This document shows, piece by piece, positions 22,405 through 30,769 of a DNA stretch of 33,832 bases. The notes beneath the pieces are model-generated. The model saw only the letters and a program-made list of their open reading frames with translations, was not told the origin of the DNA and did no database searches. The DNA comes from a virus: the IMG/VR virus record IMGVR_UViG_3300029805_000009, positions 1-33,832 of that record; one strand, given 5' to 3'. Made by a program: the position numbers and the translations under genes. Numbering within the stretch: the stretch's first letter is position 1; each line of letters opens with the position of its first letter.

Positions 22405-23510
22405 TGGCACAACCACAAATAGCAGTAAATAACCTAAATTTGGCGCAAGGTGAAACCGACGAAATCGAGCGCGCCGCGTTATTTATCGGAGAGGGTGCAA
22501 CCAATACTGACAGCCTAATTCCATTGGATGCGCAAAGTGATTTAGATGATGCGCTTGGTACGATATCAAGTGCTATCAAAGATCAAGTTGAAGCTGCCCA
22601 ATCAAACGGCGGATCTAATTGGAAAGCTTGGGCCGTGCCTATCACCAACGGTGATGATTGGAAGGATACGCTAGATTCCGCGATGCTTGGTTGCTCGCCA
22701 GAATTAGTGGTGTTGTGTGATCCAGCCACAGCAAGCGCCGATTTGGAAGCGATGCAAACCAAAGCGGAATCAATCCGCACATCATTGGGGCGGCGCATAG
22801 TCATTTTAACCGCATCCGAAACCATCAACGATTCAACCCAAACCTGGGCGGAATATTTGGCGGCACAAACGGCCATCACCAACGGTGTTGCAGCGTATAG
22901 GGTGGTTGTTGTGCCACTGTTGCACGGCAATGATTTGGGTGTATTGGTTGGGCGGCTTTGTAAGCGTTCTATATCAATAGCGGATTCACCAATGCGTTTT
23001 GCCACCGGCCCGGTGGTTGGCTTGGGTGAAACCCCGGTTGATTCAGCTGCTATTGAATTGCCATCGGCAACACTCGCCGCGTTAGATGGGCAGCGCCTTA
23101 GCTGTATCTATAAGTATGTTGATGTTGCGGGAACCTATTGGGGCGATGCAAATTGTTTGGATATTGATGGCGGTGATTATCAAGTCATTGAAAATCTGCG
23201 GGTGGTCGACAAAGCCTGTCGAAAGGTTCGATTAAAAGCTATTAGCAAAGTTGCCGACCGATCACTTAACAGCACCTCTGGCAGCATCGCACAACACAAA
23301 ACCTATTTTATGAAACCGCTTCGGGAAATGGCAGAAGCCACGGAATTTAACAGCATTACAATACCGGGTGACATCAAAAGCCCGACCGATGAAAGCATTG
23401 TGTTCACTTGGAAAAATTCAAACGAGGTGAATATATTTGTTGCTGTTCAGCCCTACAATTCACCAAAAACAATTATAGCCAATGTGATTCTTGATTCTAG
23501 CCAAAGCTAA
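22404..23510 (+). CDS. tail sheath protein, DUF2586 type
   Basis: This 368-residue protein is the contractile sheath of the HP1/kappa-like lineage (DUF2586), in the place of P2 FI. It has an N-terminal LNLAQGETDEIERAALFIGEG, a central alpha/beta part with SPELVVLCDPATASADLEAM, a LLHGNDLGVLVGRL segment, and the C-terminal beta motif VAVQPYNSPKTIIANVILD that interlocks sheath subunits. It implies a contractile tail. Translation is coupled to gene S by the overlapping TAATG. Confidence 0.85.
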   Translation: MAQPQIAVNNLNLAQGETDEIERAALFIGEGATNTDSLIPLDAQSDLDDALGTISSAIKDQVEAAQSNGGSNWKAWAVPITNGDDWKDTLDSAMLGCSPELVVLCDPATASADLEAMQTKAESIRTSLGRRIVILTASETINDSTQTWAEYLAAQTAITNGVAAYRVVVVPLLHGNDLGVLVGRLCKRSISIADSPMRFATGPVVGLGETPVDSAAIELPSATLAALDGQRLSCIYKYVDVAGTYWGDANCLDIDGGDYQVIENLRVVDKACRKVRLKAISKVADRSLNSTSGSIAQHKTYFMKPLREMAEATEFNSITIPGDIKSPTDESIVFTWKNSNEVNIFVAVQPYNSPKTIIANVILDSSQS

Positions 23511-23565
23511 AAAACGCAGGTTGCAGAAAAACCCGACAACAAATTTTTAAAGTGGAGTTATAAAA

Positions 23566-24021
23566 ATGTCCAGACGATTAACCGGCAAAGATATCAATGT
23601 TTTCATTGGCTACATGATAATCCATGTTGATGAGGTGAGTGTAAGCATTGAAGACAATACAGCGGTTGCAAAAACACGAGGCCAACCAAACGGATATACC
23701 ACGGGCGATGTTTCAGCAAGTGGTGAAATTAAAGTTGATACAACCAATTTCAATTTGATATTGGCAGCGGCAAAAGCAGCCGGTTCGTTTCAATCATTGT
23801 CTGCTTTTGATTTTGTGTTTAATGGTGCAACACCAACGGATATTTTGAACATTGAGGCGTTCGAGTGCAAATTGCGTATATCTGATTTGCTCAGTGCCAA
23901 ATCAACGGGCGGTGAACAGGTGATGCACACACTACCCTTTGATGTCACCGGCAAAGATTTTATCCGTATAAATGGCGTGCCTTACATTGATACGTTGTTG
24001 GCTGAAACTTTCATACTGTAA
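23566..24021 (+). CDS. tail tube protein, DUF2597 type
   Basis: This 151-residue protein follows the sheath gene, as tube genes do. It has the beta-rich pattern of DUF2597-type tube proteins: LTGKDINVFIGYMIIHVDEVSVSIEDN at the start, TRGQPNGYTTGDVSASGEIKVDT, and a closing FDVTGKDFIRINGVPYID. It builds the inner tube inside the sheath. AGTGGAG provides the ribosome-binding site. Confidence 0.85.
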   Translation: MSRRLTGKDINVFIGYMIIHVDEVSVSIEDNTAVAKTRGQPNGYTTGDVSASGEIKVDTTNFNLILAAAKAAGSFQSLSAFDFVFNGATPTDILNIEAFECKLRISDLLSAKSTGGEQVMHTLPFDVTGKDFIRINGVPYIDTLLAETFIL

Positions 24022-24023
24022 TC

Positions 24024-24236
24024 ATGGCAGCCGACCAGATAGACAACGCCACGGATTTGCAAACCTTGCTAAATGCAAGTTCATTGCAAGCCCAGTTGGC
24101 AACAAGCAATTTTTCCCGTGCGAGCAAAGCATGGTGTGAATGCGGGGCAAAGATACCCCCGGCACGGCAAAAATTGGGTGGGGTAACGTTGTGTGTGGAT
24201 TGTCAAACCGATTTAGAAAAGCAGCAACAACGATAA
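24024..24236 (+). CDS. TraR/DksA-type zinc-finger protein
   Basis: This 70-residue protein has the four-cysteine zinc finger of phage TraR/DksA proteins: C38-x-C40 with G following, then C57-x2-C60, in the context CECGAKIPPARQKL and LCVDCQ. Such proteins bind in the RNA polymerase secondary channel and adjust promoter choice, as ppGpp and DksA do. P2-like phages often carry one (P2 orf82-like) between late structural genes. It starts three bases after the tube stop. Confidence 0.85.
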   Translation: MAADQIDNATDLQTLLNASSLQAQLATSNFSRASKAWCECGAKIPPARQKLGGVTLCVDCQTDLEKQQQR

Positions 24237-24253
24237 AGCAACGGGGGTTGGAA

Positions 24254-24844
24254 ATGAGCACAATGTATAAACGAATGCAATCTGTTTTCCGCCAAAAGGG
24301 TTTCAAGTTTTTTAACAAAGGCGAATACAACCTAAATATTGTGGGTGTCCGTAGCCATGACACCGCAAGCAACCGGTTTGTTGATTCGTTGTATGTGTTG
24401 TATCTGGTGAAGGGTGAGCAAAACGCAATTTGTTTTCCTATTACCACCGTGCCTGGAAAATACTATTTGGAAAATCCGATGGTTGAGGAAGGCACCGCCA
24501 TTGTTAAACCGGGTCAATATCCATCATTGTGGAAAATTGGCCAACATAAAGGTTATGACGCACTTGTGCAACGGCGGATGATTACCGTTTACCGCGACAA
24601 AGACGCCGACAACATACCAACCGCAGCCGGTGAAGAATACCACGGGTGGTTTGGCATCAATTGCCACCGGGCGAATGAGAAACGCAAATCTATCCAAGTT
24701 AATAAATGGAGCGCCGGGTGCCAAGTATTTGCAGACCCGTTGGATTTTAATATTTTCATGGCGCTGTGTTACAAAGCGGCATCGTTAACGGGTAACAGTT
24801 TCACTTACACATTAATAAATAAGGCGGATTTATGGGAGTGTTAG
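24254..24844 (+). CDS. putative endolysin with L,D-transpeptidase-like catalytic motif
   Basis: This 196-residue protein sits where P2-like phages place their lysozyme but has no lysozyme or amidase motif. Its centre has GWFGINCHRA, then NKWSAGCQVF, giving H138 and C156 in an H-x(14)-S-x-G-C arrangement. That is the signature of YkuD-like (L,D-transpeptidase fold) enzymes, in which Cys is the nucleophile. It could cut or remodel peptidoglycan cross-links. There is no signal peptide, so export would need the holin. GGGGG precedes ATG 24254. The longer frame from 24140 overlaps the zinc-finger gene in another register and is rejected. The end overlaps the holin gene by 13 bases. Confidence 0.7.
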   Translation: MSTMYKRMQSVFRQKGFKFFNKGEYNLNIVGVRSHDTASNRFVDSLYVLYLVKGEQNAICFPITTVPGKYYLENPMVEEGTAIVKPGQYPSLWKIGQHKGYDALVQRRMITVYRDKDADNIPTAAGEEYHGWFGINCHRANEKRKSIQVNKWSAGCQVFADPLDFNIFMALCYKAASLTGNSFTYTLINKADLWEC

Positions 24845-25377
24845 CAGCAATCACACTGGCAAGTACTGTAATTAAACACACCGGGCTTGGCTCGTGGATA
24901 AGTGAAAAAATCGGGGATAACTTCGGTGAACAAACCGCGCAAAAGATTACCCAAATTGCGCAAATTGTTACCGGTGAAAATGACCCACAAAGAGCCGTTG
25001 AACTAGTAGTGGCAAACAAGAGTTTTAGCAATCAAGTTAAACAAGAAATAGTAAAACAAGAACATGAATTAAAAAAATTATACCTTGCTGATGTTGCCGG
25101 GGCGCGTGAACTTTATGCCAAGAAAAACACAATGGCCGATAAGATCGCAGAGCGGATAATAAAATGGAACTTGTGGGCGGTGTTGTTGCTGCTTATCGCA
25201 AACCTTGCGGTTGCGCACTTTATCACAAACCCCATTATAGCGGTGGCGCTTGGCAATCTCATTGGCGGTAGTATTTCGTCGTTATGGCAAGAGCGGTTAC
25301 AGATAATTAGCTTTTTCTTTGGTTCATCCATGGGCAGCAAAGAGAAAGATGCATTTAATTTTAATCCCGTGAAGTGA
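24832..25377 (+). CDS. 3TM holin-like protein (gene-transfer-agent holin type)
   Basis: This 181-residue protein has the layout of the 3TM holin family: an N-terminal amphipathic part (GVLAAITLASTVIKHTGLGSWISEKIG), a charged middle with GENDPQRAVELV and many Lys/Glu, then hydrophobic helices at about 117-135 and 138-155 and a weaker one at about 160-175. The KIAERIIKWNLWAVLLLLIANLAVAHF stretch is characteristic. Holins set lysis timing by opening the inner membrane. It overlaps the endolysin gene, and its end overlaps an in-frame GTG of the next gene. Confidence 0.75.
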   Translation: MGVLAAITLASTVIKHTGLGSWISEKIGDNFGEQTAQKITQIAQIVTGENDPQRAVELVVANKSFSNQVKQEIVKQEHELKKLYLADVAGARELYAKKNTMADKIAERIIKWNLWAVLLLLIANLAVAHFITNPIIAVALGNLIGGSISSLWQERLQIISFFFGSSMGSKEKDAFNFNPVK

Positions 25378-25418
25378 TCGGGCAATTGAAAATAATCCAT
25401 GAAAACTGGGAATTTAAA

Positions 25419-25700
25419 ATGCAAGACAACATCACCGGGTTAATAGCTTATATCACATCATTAATTGGGATTGTTGCAGGTTGGGAACTTAGCGATTGGC
25501 TAACCATTTTTGGTATTACGTCAATCTTTGCCACCTATTGGACTGATTTGTATTTTAAGCGAAAGCGGGATTTGCGGGAACAAGGCCGCGAAGATTTCAC
25601 AACACTAAAAGCTAAATATAAGCTTTTACAACAACAGCACGCGGAGCGGGAAAATGGAGAAGAACAAAGAAACAGAAGAAAGAACAGAAACGGAAGATAA
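25419..25700 (+). CDS. second holin-like small membrane protein
   Basis: This 93-residue protein has two membrane helices (about 7-24 and 27-43) followed by a strongly basic, Gln/Arg-rich cytoplasmic tail with LYFKRKRDLREQGRED and a C-terminal NRRKNRNGR. This is the class II holin (or antiholin) plan. ATG 25419 has CTGGGA upstream; an upstream GTG at 25374 would add 15 residues and overlap the previous stop. The gene runs 47 bases into the tail chaperone gene. An Rz-like role is less likely, as the coiled coil is short. Confidence 0.65.
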   Translation: MQDNITGLIAYITSLIGIVAGWELSDWLTIFGITSIFATYWTDLYFKRKRDLREQGREDFTTLKAKYKLLQQQHAERENGEEQRNRRKNRNGR

Positions 25701-25971
25701 AAACAAACAGGCAATTGTATTATGCATTAGTGGCATTGATTACACATTCAATGTTACCCGTGAAGAATACAATGGTTTTGTTAACAAGGTGGGCGCGCAA
25801 AAGGTTGGCCCCGCGTTTAATTTCTTAACCGCCACCGTGGAAACAGACAAACGGACTCAGTTAGTTCATTTGATGCGAAACACACCGGGCGCTGAAATGG
25901 AAATTGTTCAACTTGTGGTTGAAGAATATGTGCCAGATTTGGACATTGTTGTAAAAAAGCGGAAGCCCTAG
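25654..25971 (+). CDS. tail assembly chaperone, short form
   Basis: This 105-residue protein matches the phage tail assembly chaperone type (formerly DUF2765). After a Glu/Lys-rich lead it has QAIVLCISGIDYTFNVTREEYNGFVNKVG, then a helical body ending DIVVKKRKP. It should coat the tape measure protein before tube assembly, as P2 gpE and lambda gpG do. Just before the stop lies the heptamer A-AAA-AAG, where part of the ribosomes can slip and make a longer form. The position directly upstream of the tape measure supports the call. Confidence 0.85.
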   Translation: MEKNKETEERTETEDKNKQAIVLCISGIDYTFNVTREEYNGFVNKVGAQKVGPAFNFLTATVETDKRTQLVHLMRNTPGAEMEIVQLVVEEYVPDLDIVVKKRKP

Positions 25972-26153
25972 CGGAACAAATCGCGGCCAACGGTTACGAC
26001 CGTTTAAGACTGTTAGCCGCGAAATGGTTTCCGGGCCAACCGATAGATGATGATGAATTAGGCAAGGCGTTGTATTTAGAAAACGAATACTGGAACCGCT
26101 TTGAACTTTCATTGGGCAACGGCATTAGTAATGCGTTTAATGGGACAGGGTAA
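25654..26153 (+). CDS. tail assembly chaperone, -1 frameshift fusion product
   Basis: A -1 slip at 25953-25959 changes the frame after codon 102 and opens a 64-codon extension (25959-26150) ending at TAA 26151-26153, for a total of 166 residues. The extension begins AEALAEQIAANGYDRL and contains AAKWFPGQPIDDDELGKALY and a Tyr-Trp-Asn motif, a proper protein-like sequence with no start codon of its own. Its stop overlaps the tape measure ATG. This is the E/E' (gpG/gpGT) arrangement: the extension should carry the tape-measure or tube-contacting function. Confidence 0.85.
25953..25959 (+). promoter_or_regulatory. programmed -1 ribosomal frameshift site
   Basis: The heptamer A-AAA-AAG lies in the correct zero-frame phase (GTA AAA AAG), ten bases before the stop at 25969. 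It is the same slippery sequence as in E. coli dnaX. About 21 bases downstream, TCGCGGC (25981-25987) pairs with GCCGCGA (26016-26022), enclosing a small AACGG/CCGTT hairpin; this may stimulate the slip. Confidence 0.85.
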
Positions 26154-27946
26154 TGATATCAAAACTTGAAAAATTATTATTTAGCGTGTCCCTTATCGAT
26201 AAAGTTTCCGGCCCGGTCGGTAAAATTATGCGCAACGTTGACCGCATGACAAGACATACCAGCTCGGGTTTTTTGAAGTTAGGCATAGGCATTGCAGGAA
26301 TAGCCGGTGCCGGTCGATTGCTTGGGGGGTTGCTAAACCCCATAAAAGATATGATGTCTGCACTGGGCGAAGTTAGAAGCCTTGGAGTCACTGAAACCGT
26401 ATTAAAAAACCTTCAAAACACCGCGTTGCGTTCTTCAATTAAATTTGGAGAAAACGCGGCGGCCTTTGCGCGCGCCTCATATGATATACAATCCGCGATT
26501 GGCGGCCTAGAAGGCAATCAACTGGCAAAGTTCACCAACGCAAGTGCCGTACTCGCTAAAGCCACAAAATCCAACGTTGCCACCATCACCGATTATATGG
26601 GCACCATGTATTCCGTTTTCGAGAAAACGGCCATTAAAATGGGCAAATCCAATTGGGTGGAAATGGTGGCGGGGCAAACTGCAAAAGCGGTTGAAATATT
26701 TAAAACCACCGGGTCAAAAATGGCGGAATCATTCTCCAATTTGGGAGAGATGGCAACAGTAAGTGGTGTATCCATGGCCAACCAAATGGCCATCATGGGC
26801 ACATTGGGTGCCAGCATGTCAGGTTCAGAGGCCGCAACTAAATACAAAGCTTTCTTAGCCGGTGCCGGGAAAGCACAAAAAGCACTAGGTTTACAGTTTA
26901 CCGATTCACATGGGCGATTGTTGCCGATGCTAGAGGTTCTAGCGAAGATTCGCGGCAAATATGGGGCATTGGATACCCTAGCGGAAAAAGGCGCTATACA
27001 TAAAGCGTTTGGCTCCAAAGAGGCGCTTGCATTAATCCTATCGTTATCAGGCAAAACCACCAACCTCAAAAATTCGATGGAAGAATTGAGCAACATTAAG
27101 GGCATGGAAAATGCCACATTGATGGCGCTACAAATGACCAATTCATGGGAGCGGATGAGTTCAGGTTTCACCGCGATAAAAACAAGAATTGGTGAACAAT
27201 TGATGGTGGTGTTGAATCCATTAATGAACATGGTGGCGGATTTCACCGATAAATTGGTGCGCTGGTCAACCATGTTTCCCAACGTTACCAGGGTGATTGG
27301 TTTTGCAACGCTTGGGGTGATTGCGTTAATTGCAGCGGTTGGGGCTTTAACCATGTTGGGCGGTACTCTTTTACTGTTCAAGGGTTTATGGATTGCCGTG
27401 GCCTTTAGTGCTGGAATGGTATTTACCCCCGTGATGGGCATTATAGCCGCCGTGGTGGCGTTGGGAGTAGGTGCAGTTTGGTTATATAAAAACTGGGATA
27501 CCGCCATGACTTTTATGGGCAATAAATTTTCCAGTTTGCGAAAAATGATTGAATCCAATTTTATTACAAATTTTCTATACACACCGCTTTTGGCGGTAGT
27601 GGATGCGGTGGGATGGGTGATTGATAATTTCGATAAAATCAAACAATGGTTTATCGATTTCAAACCCTGGTTAAAAATGTTAAATCCGTTTGGCCTGCTT
27701 ACTTCCGGTGTATCGATTGTTCTTGAAAAGCTTGGGGTTATCGGTGGCGGCAACGTTAACATGCCAGCACCGCCCAACCTAACCAGCAACAAAACAAGCC
27801 GGGTGGCGGCGGGTGGGTTGTTATCACAAATTACCAACGCAACCAGCAACAACAACAGCGGAGCCAGAATAGGAAAAGTTGAAATCCACGCTCAGCACGT
27901 TGATGCGGTATCGCTGGCAGACCATTTAGCATTGGCCGCCGGTTAA
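26153..27946 (+). CDS. tail tape measure protein
   Basis: This 597-residue protein is the tape measure: an N-terminal LEKLLFSVSLIDKVSGPVGK that begins like many P2/Mu-like tape measures, a helical middle rich in Ala and Lys, and a strongly hydrophobic block at about 380-450 (repeated Gly/Val/Ala/Ile) that probably enters the host membrane. It follows the chaperone and its frameshift extension directly, sharing bases at TAATG. P2 gpT is about 815 residues, so the tail may be shorter than that of P2 if length scales in the usual way. Confidence 0.92.
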   Translation: MISKLEKLLFSVSLIDKVSGPVGKIMRNVDRMTRHTSSGFLKLGIGIAGIAGAGRLLGGLLNPIKDMMSALGEVRSLGVTETVLKNLQNTALRSSIKFGENAAAFARASYDIQSAIGGLEGNQLAKFTNASAVLAKATKSNVATITDYMGTMYSVFEKTAIKMGKSNWVEMVAGQTAKAVEIFKTTGSKMAESFSNLGEMATVSGVSMANQMAIMGTLGASMSGSEAATKYKAFLAGAGKAQKALGLQFTDSHGRLLPMLEVLAKIRGKYGALDTLAEKGAIHKAFGSKEALALILSLSGKTTNLKNSMEELSNIKGMENATLMALQMTNSWERMSSGFTAIKTRIGEQLMVVLNPLMNMVADFTDKLVRWSTMFPNVTRVIGFATLGVIALIAAVGALTMLGGTLLLFKGLWIAVAFSAGMVFTPVMGIIAAVVALGVGAVWLYKNWDTAMTFMGNKFSSLRKMIESNFITNFLYTPLLAVVDAVGWVIDNFDKIKQWFIDFKPWLKMLNPFGLLTSGVSIVLEKLGVIGGGNVNMPAPPNLTSNKTSRVAAGGLLSQITNATSNNNSGARIGKVEIHAQHVDAVSLADHLALAAG

Positions 27947-27980
27947 TAGATTACGTTTAACAATCACAGAGGATAAAAAA

Positions 27981-28409
27981 ATGGGCGCATTAGCTTGGGT
28001 ACCACACGACAGGTTCAAAGAATTTAAAGGCGATAACACCATTGACATGGATAATTCCGTTTTTGAAATGCGGCTTTATACAGTCGCATCAAATATCGCC
28101 ACCACTTCCGTGGGTGATGCCACCACCGCCACCAATGAACTATCAGGCAATGGTTATGCAGCGCAACCACTAACGCCAACGTGGTCTCGTTCGGGCGGTG
28201 ATGTCACGTTTGATGTGAATGACCCGGCATTTGATGCGGCGGGTGGTCCAATTACTGGGCATTATGCCGCTATCGTTTGCACAAGCACCACACCGGATGA
28301 GGTGTGTTGTCATGCTTTGTTAGATGATACACCGGATGATGTCACCGTTACCGACACCAACACACTCACCCTCAACATGAACGCGAACGGCGTTTTTGTA
28401 GAATCTTAG
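27981..28409 (+). CDS. phage structural protein, probable fibre or tail accessory
   Basis: This 142-residue protein follows a pattern known from many phages: an N-terminal WVPHDRFKEFKGDNTIDMDNSVFEMRLYT, a TTATNELSGNGYAAQPL stretch, and FDVNDPAFDAAGGPITGHYAAIVCT. These proteins are virion components, often encoded next to fibre genes, but the exact place is not established. The ribosome-binding sequence AGAGGA precedes the ATG. It begins the distal part of the late operon, which carries fibre and accessory genes. Confidence 0.7.
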   Translation: MGALAWVPHDRFKEFKGDNTIDMDNSVFEMRLYTVASNIATTSVGDATTATNELSGNGYAAQPLTPTWSRSGGDVTFDVNDPAFDAAGGPITGHYAAIVCTSTTPDEVCCHALLDDTPDDVTVTDTNTLTLNMNANGVFVES

Positions 28410-28422
28410 GAGAATAAAAACC

Positions 28423-28629
28423 ATGGCTAAAAATAAAGGTTTTACAATAACCCCAACCGGCACCAAACCCGCCGCCGATATCGTGCGTTTAATTCAGCGT
28501 GCAAAACGGCTTAAATATTCAATTGCAAAATCAACCACCACCAAAGATACCACCGCACGTTTGCAAGCGGAATTAGATGGTGTTCAAGGTGCTATTGATG
28601 AAGTTAAAACTGCATTAGATGGTACCTAA
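28423..28629 (+). CDS. small helical hypothetical protein, 68 residues
   Basis: Not recognised. A short basic start (AKNKGFTITPTGTKPAAD) is followed by two amphipathic helices, IVRLIQRAKRLKYSIAK and TARLQAELDGVQGAIDEVKTALDG, which look like a coiled-coil hairpin. AGGAG lies ahead of the ATG. It is probably a minor virion or assembly protein by position. Confidence 0.6.
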   Translation: MAKNKGFTITPTGTKPAADIVRLIQRAKRLKYSIAKSTTTKDTTARLQAELDGVQGAIDEVKTALDGT

Positions 28630-28631
28630 TC

Positions 28632-28913
28632 ATGTTCAAATTCATACGGAGCCTTATTTCAGATAGTACCTGGTTGAAATTGGTTTTGTTTGATGAGTGG
28701 GTAAACTTTAAATTCGGCCCGCAGTTGAACTGGTTGTTTCGTTTAGATGATGAGTTTGGAGAAAAGGGTGTAACGCTTTCTGAAGTATTCGGTAGAAATA
28801 AACATCATTGTAATTTATGCCGAATATTTTGTTTAGGGTTACATGCTATGGATGAACACCATTGTTCTAATGCAGTGAAAGAATCGAAAAATGATAGAGA
28901 GGGTGGGTCTTAG
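28632..28913 (+). CDS. hypothetical protein with Cys/His cluster, 93 residues
   Basis: Not recognised. Residues about 58-80 contain two CHxxC-like groups (HHCNLCRIFC and MDEHHC) that could bind zinc. The N-terminal half is aromatic and amphipathic (WLKLVLFDEWVNFKF). There is no membrane segment. The stop abuts the next ATG. The composition resembles the following genes more than the core tail genes. Confidence 0.55.
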   Translation: MFKFIRSLISDSTWLKLVLFDEWVNFKFGPQLNWLFRLDDEFGEKGVTLSEVFGRNKHHCNLCRIFCLGLHAMDEHHCSNAVKESKNDREGGS

Positions 28914-29387
28914 ATGCCAGTAGCGAATAAAAGCGTTCTTAGTATGAAACCCCATTCTGGGCGCTATCGAGCGCGGTTTTTGTTTGTGCTAGATGATGGG
29001 CGAAAGTTTCAACGTGCGCTGTTTGTCCCAACGCCAGAAGATGCCGACACAAAGTTAATCGAATTGGAGGCTGATGTGCTGTCTAGCGTCCAAGACCTGG
29101 ACGCAAAAGAGGCGGTTAGCTTAGGGATACAATCGGCGCACAAAGAAGCCACACAAGCACAGGTACAGTATGCATGGGTAAAAGAGGGTTTCGACTCTGT
29201 AGAGCCTTATGAGGCTTATGAGAAGATGAAAGACATCGGCCCTACTTTGTTGTCTATGGGGCTTACTGATGAACAGTACGCAATTGCCCTTAATTGCTCA
29301 ATTGAGGACGTGGTCGCAGCAAAAGCCAAGTGGGCAGAACTTGAAACGAATGCAGCGGTGATTTCTGCATATGTGGGGATTGTGTAA
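28914..29387 (+). CDS. hypothetical protein, 157 residues
   Basis: Not recognised. A beta-rich first part (HSGRYRARFLFVLDDGRKFQRALFV) is followed by an acidic helical body. It has no gp25/W-type or J-type baseplate signature. ATG 28914 follows the previous stop directly, and its own stop shares a base with the next ATG (TAATG at 29385-29389). It may be a chaperone or adaptor for the large spike-like protein encoded next. Confidence 0.55.
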   Translation: MPVANKSVLSMKPHSGRYRARFLFVLDDGRKFQRALFVPTPEDADTKLIELEADVLSSVQDLDAKEAVSLGIQSAHKEATQAQVQYAWVKEGFDSVEPYEAYEKMKDIGPTLLSMGLTDEQYAIALNCSIEDVVAAKAKWAELETNAAVISAYVGIV

Positions 29388-30769
29388 TGAATTTTTTTTA
29401 TGTGCTATTAGGTGGAACGGCGGCCTTAGACGCGGGGCGTTCTACAACGCTTAGAACGGGTTCTTTTGCTGCGATGGGTGCCAGTGCGTATTACAATAAA
29501 ATAGAAGACGTTTACAGCATACCATCTACGCCATACGCGGCGGGCGATATTATATTGTTGGCAGACACTCACGCTTATGTTAAGACCGATAGCGGCAGCA
29601 TAACGTATTATGGTGAGGAAAGCGGGGGCAGCCCAAGGGCTATAATTTCTGTTAGCAGTTCTAATGCGGACACACCTAGCCCCGGCGCGTCTGAGATAAT
29701 TTTAAGCGGTGATAGTAACGCGAGTTACTACCTGCGCGGAGATTTGTTCTTGTTCGGCTTGACGCTACAGCCAAAGGACAACTTTAACTCTGGCACAACA
29801 AACAGTGCGATAGTAGCCGAACTATGCACGCTAATCCTTACGGGAAATTCCGACATAATGAGCTTGGCATCTAAAGACGGGTGCATCCTAAAACTAATTA
29901 ATAGTGACATAGACATACAGGACGTTGGCGGGCGTCTTAACGTGCAGGGCGGAGCCACACTGTGTATGACAGGTGGCAGAGTCTATAACTCGGTGGGCGG
30001 GTCGATTAACGGGATTTTTGGGTATGGGTTTGGCGGTGGGGGCGGGAGGGCGCATTTTACCGGCGTGGACTTAACGCATGCTGACAAAATCCTCTACAAC
30101 GATACTCACAGCTACCACGGGCTTGACATGCGCATAAAGAATTGCGCCCTAAAAAGCGGTGTTATCTTCACGGACAACCTGTTACCTGCCGCAGATAAGC
30201 GCATGGTTATTACTGGTAGTTCGGATAATGCGGCGCACTCAGAGTACCAATTTACAGTAATATCGAACGGATGTACTGTTATGGATCAAGACGATTCGGG
30301 CGTACACAGAAACGATTCCACACCGTTTAACTCTGGAACAAAAACAAGCCTAGAGTGCATAACGTCTGCGCTATGTTCAGTCATTAACCCTTTTTGGTTT
30401 GATTTTCCAACGCTTCGAGCAACGCTAACCACTACTGGAATACTGCGGATTCACCTGGCATCAACCGACACCCTAACAGGCTCAGATATTTACTTCACGT
30501 TGACGTATCCCGACGGAACGACCCGAAACGTATCTAATTTTCTGAGTACTAGAAATAGTAATTTTTTGACGGGCGGAACAGAGTTAACGGCGGACACCGG
30601 CTCGACGTGGAAAAACGGCGCGGCAGACCTTACCGGGTACAATGAGTACTACGTCGACATTGATACTTCAGTAGATGTGGGGTCGGACGGCATACCAGAT
30701 ATTACCGCATATATTACTAAGCCGTCTGTAACCGTAAATTACTGCCCGACTATCTCACTGGTGGCGTAA
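29387..30769 (+). CDS. beta-rich structural protein, probable tail spike or fibre
   Basis: This 460-residue protein is rich in Gly, Ser, Thr and Asp, with almost no long helices. It shows repeated short beta segments of the type LILTGNSDIMSLASKDG, LKLINSDIDIQDVGG and LNVQGGATLCMTGG, spaced like turns of a right-handed beta-helix (about 145-290), then a beta-sandwich-like end. A FGYGFGGGGGRAHFTG loop lies near residue 210. Such proteins form spikes or capsid decorations. The N-terminus (NFFYVLLGGTAALDAG) may be a virion-docking segment. No enzymatic motif is clear. It is coupled to both neighbours. Confidence 0.6.
   Translation: MNFFYVLLGGTAALDAGRSTTLRTGSFAAMGASAYYNKIEDVYSIPSTPYAAGDIILLADTHAYVKTDSGSITYYGEESGGSPRAIISVSSSNADTPSPGASEIILSGDSNASYYLRGDLFLFGLTLQPKDNFNSGTTNSAIVAELCTLILTGNSDIMSLASKDGCILKLINSDIDIQDVGGRLNVQGGATLCMTGGRVYNSVGGSINGIFGYGFGGGGGRAHFTGVDLTHADKILYNDTHSYHGLDMRIKNCALKSGVIFTDNLLPAADKRMVITGSSDNAAHSEYQFTVISNGCTVMDQDDSGVHRNDSTPFNSGTKTSLECITSALCSVINPFWFDFPTLRATLTTTGILRIHLASTDTLTGSDIYFTLTYPDGTTRNVSNFLSTRNSNFLTGGTELTADTGSTWKNGAADLTGYNEYYVDIDTSVDVGSDGIPDITAYITKPSVTVNYCPTISLVA

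Noticed and set aside
22583-23005. 140-codon minus-strand frame
   Set aside because: Antisense to the sheath gene, without start signals or recognisable domain.
26593-27855. 420-codon open frame on the minus strand
   Set aside because: It is antisense to the tape measure gene, shows no domain and has low-complexity composition; it is a shadow of the codon bias there.
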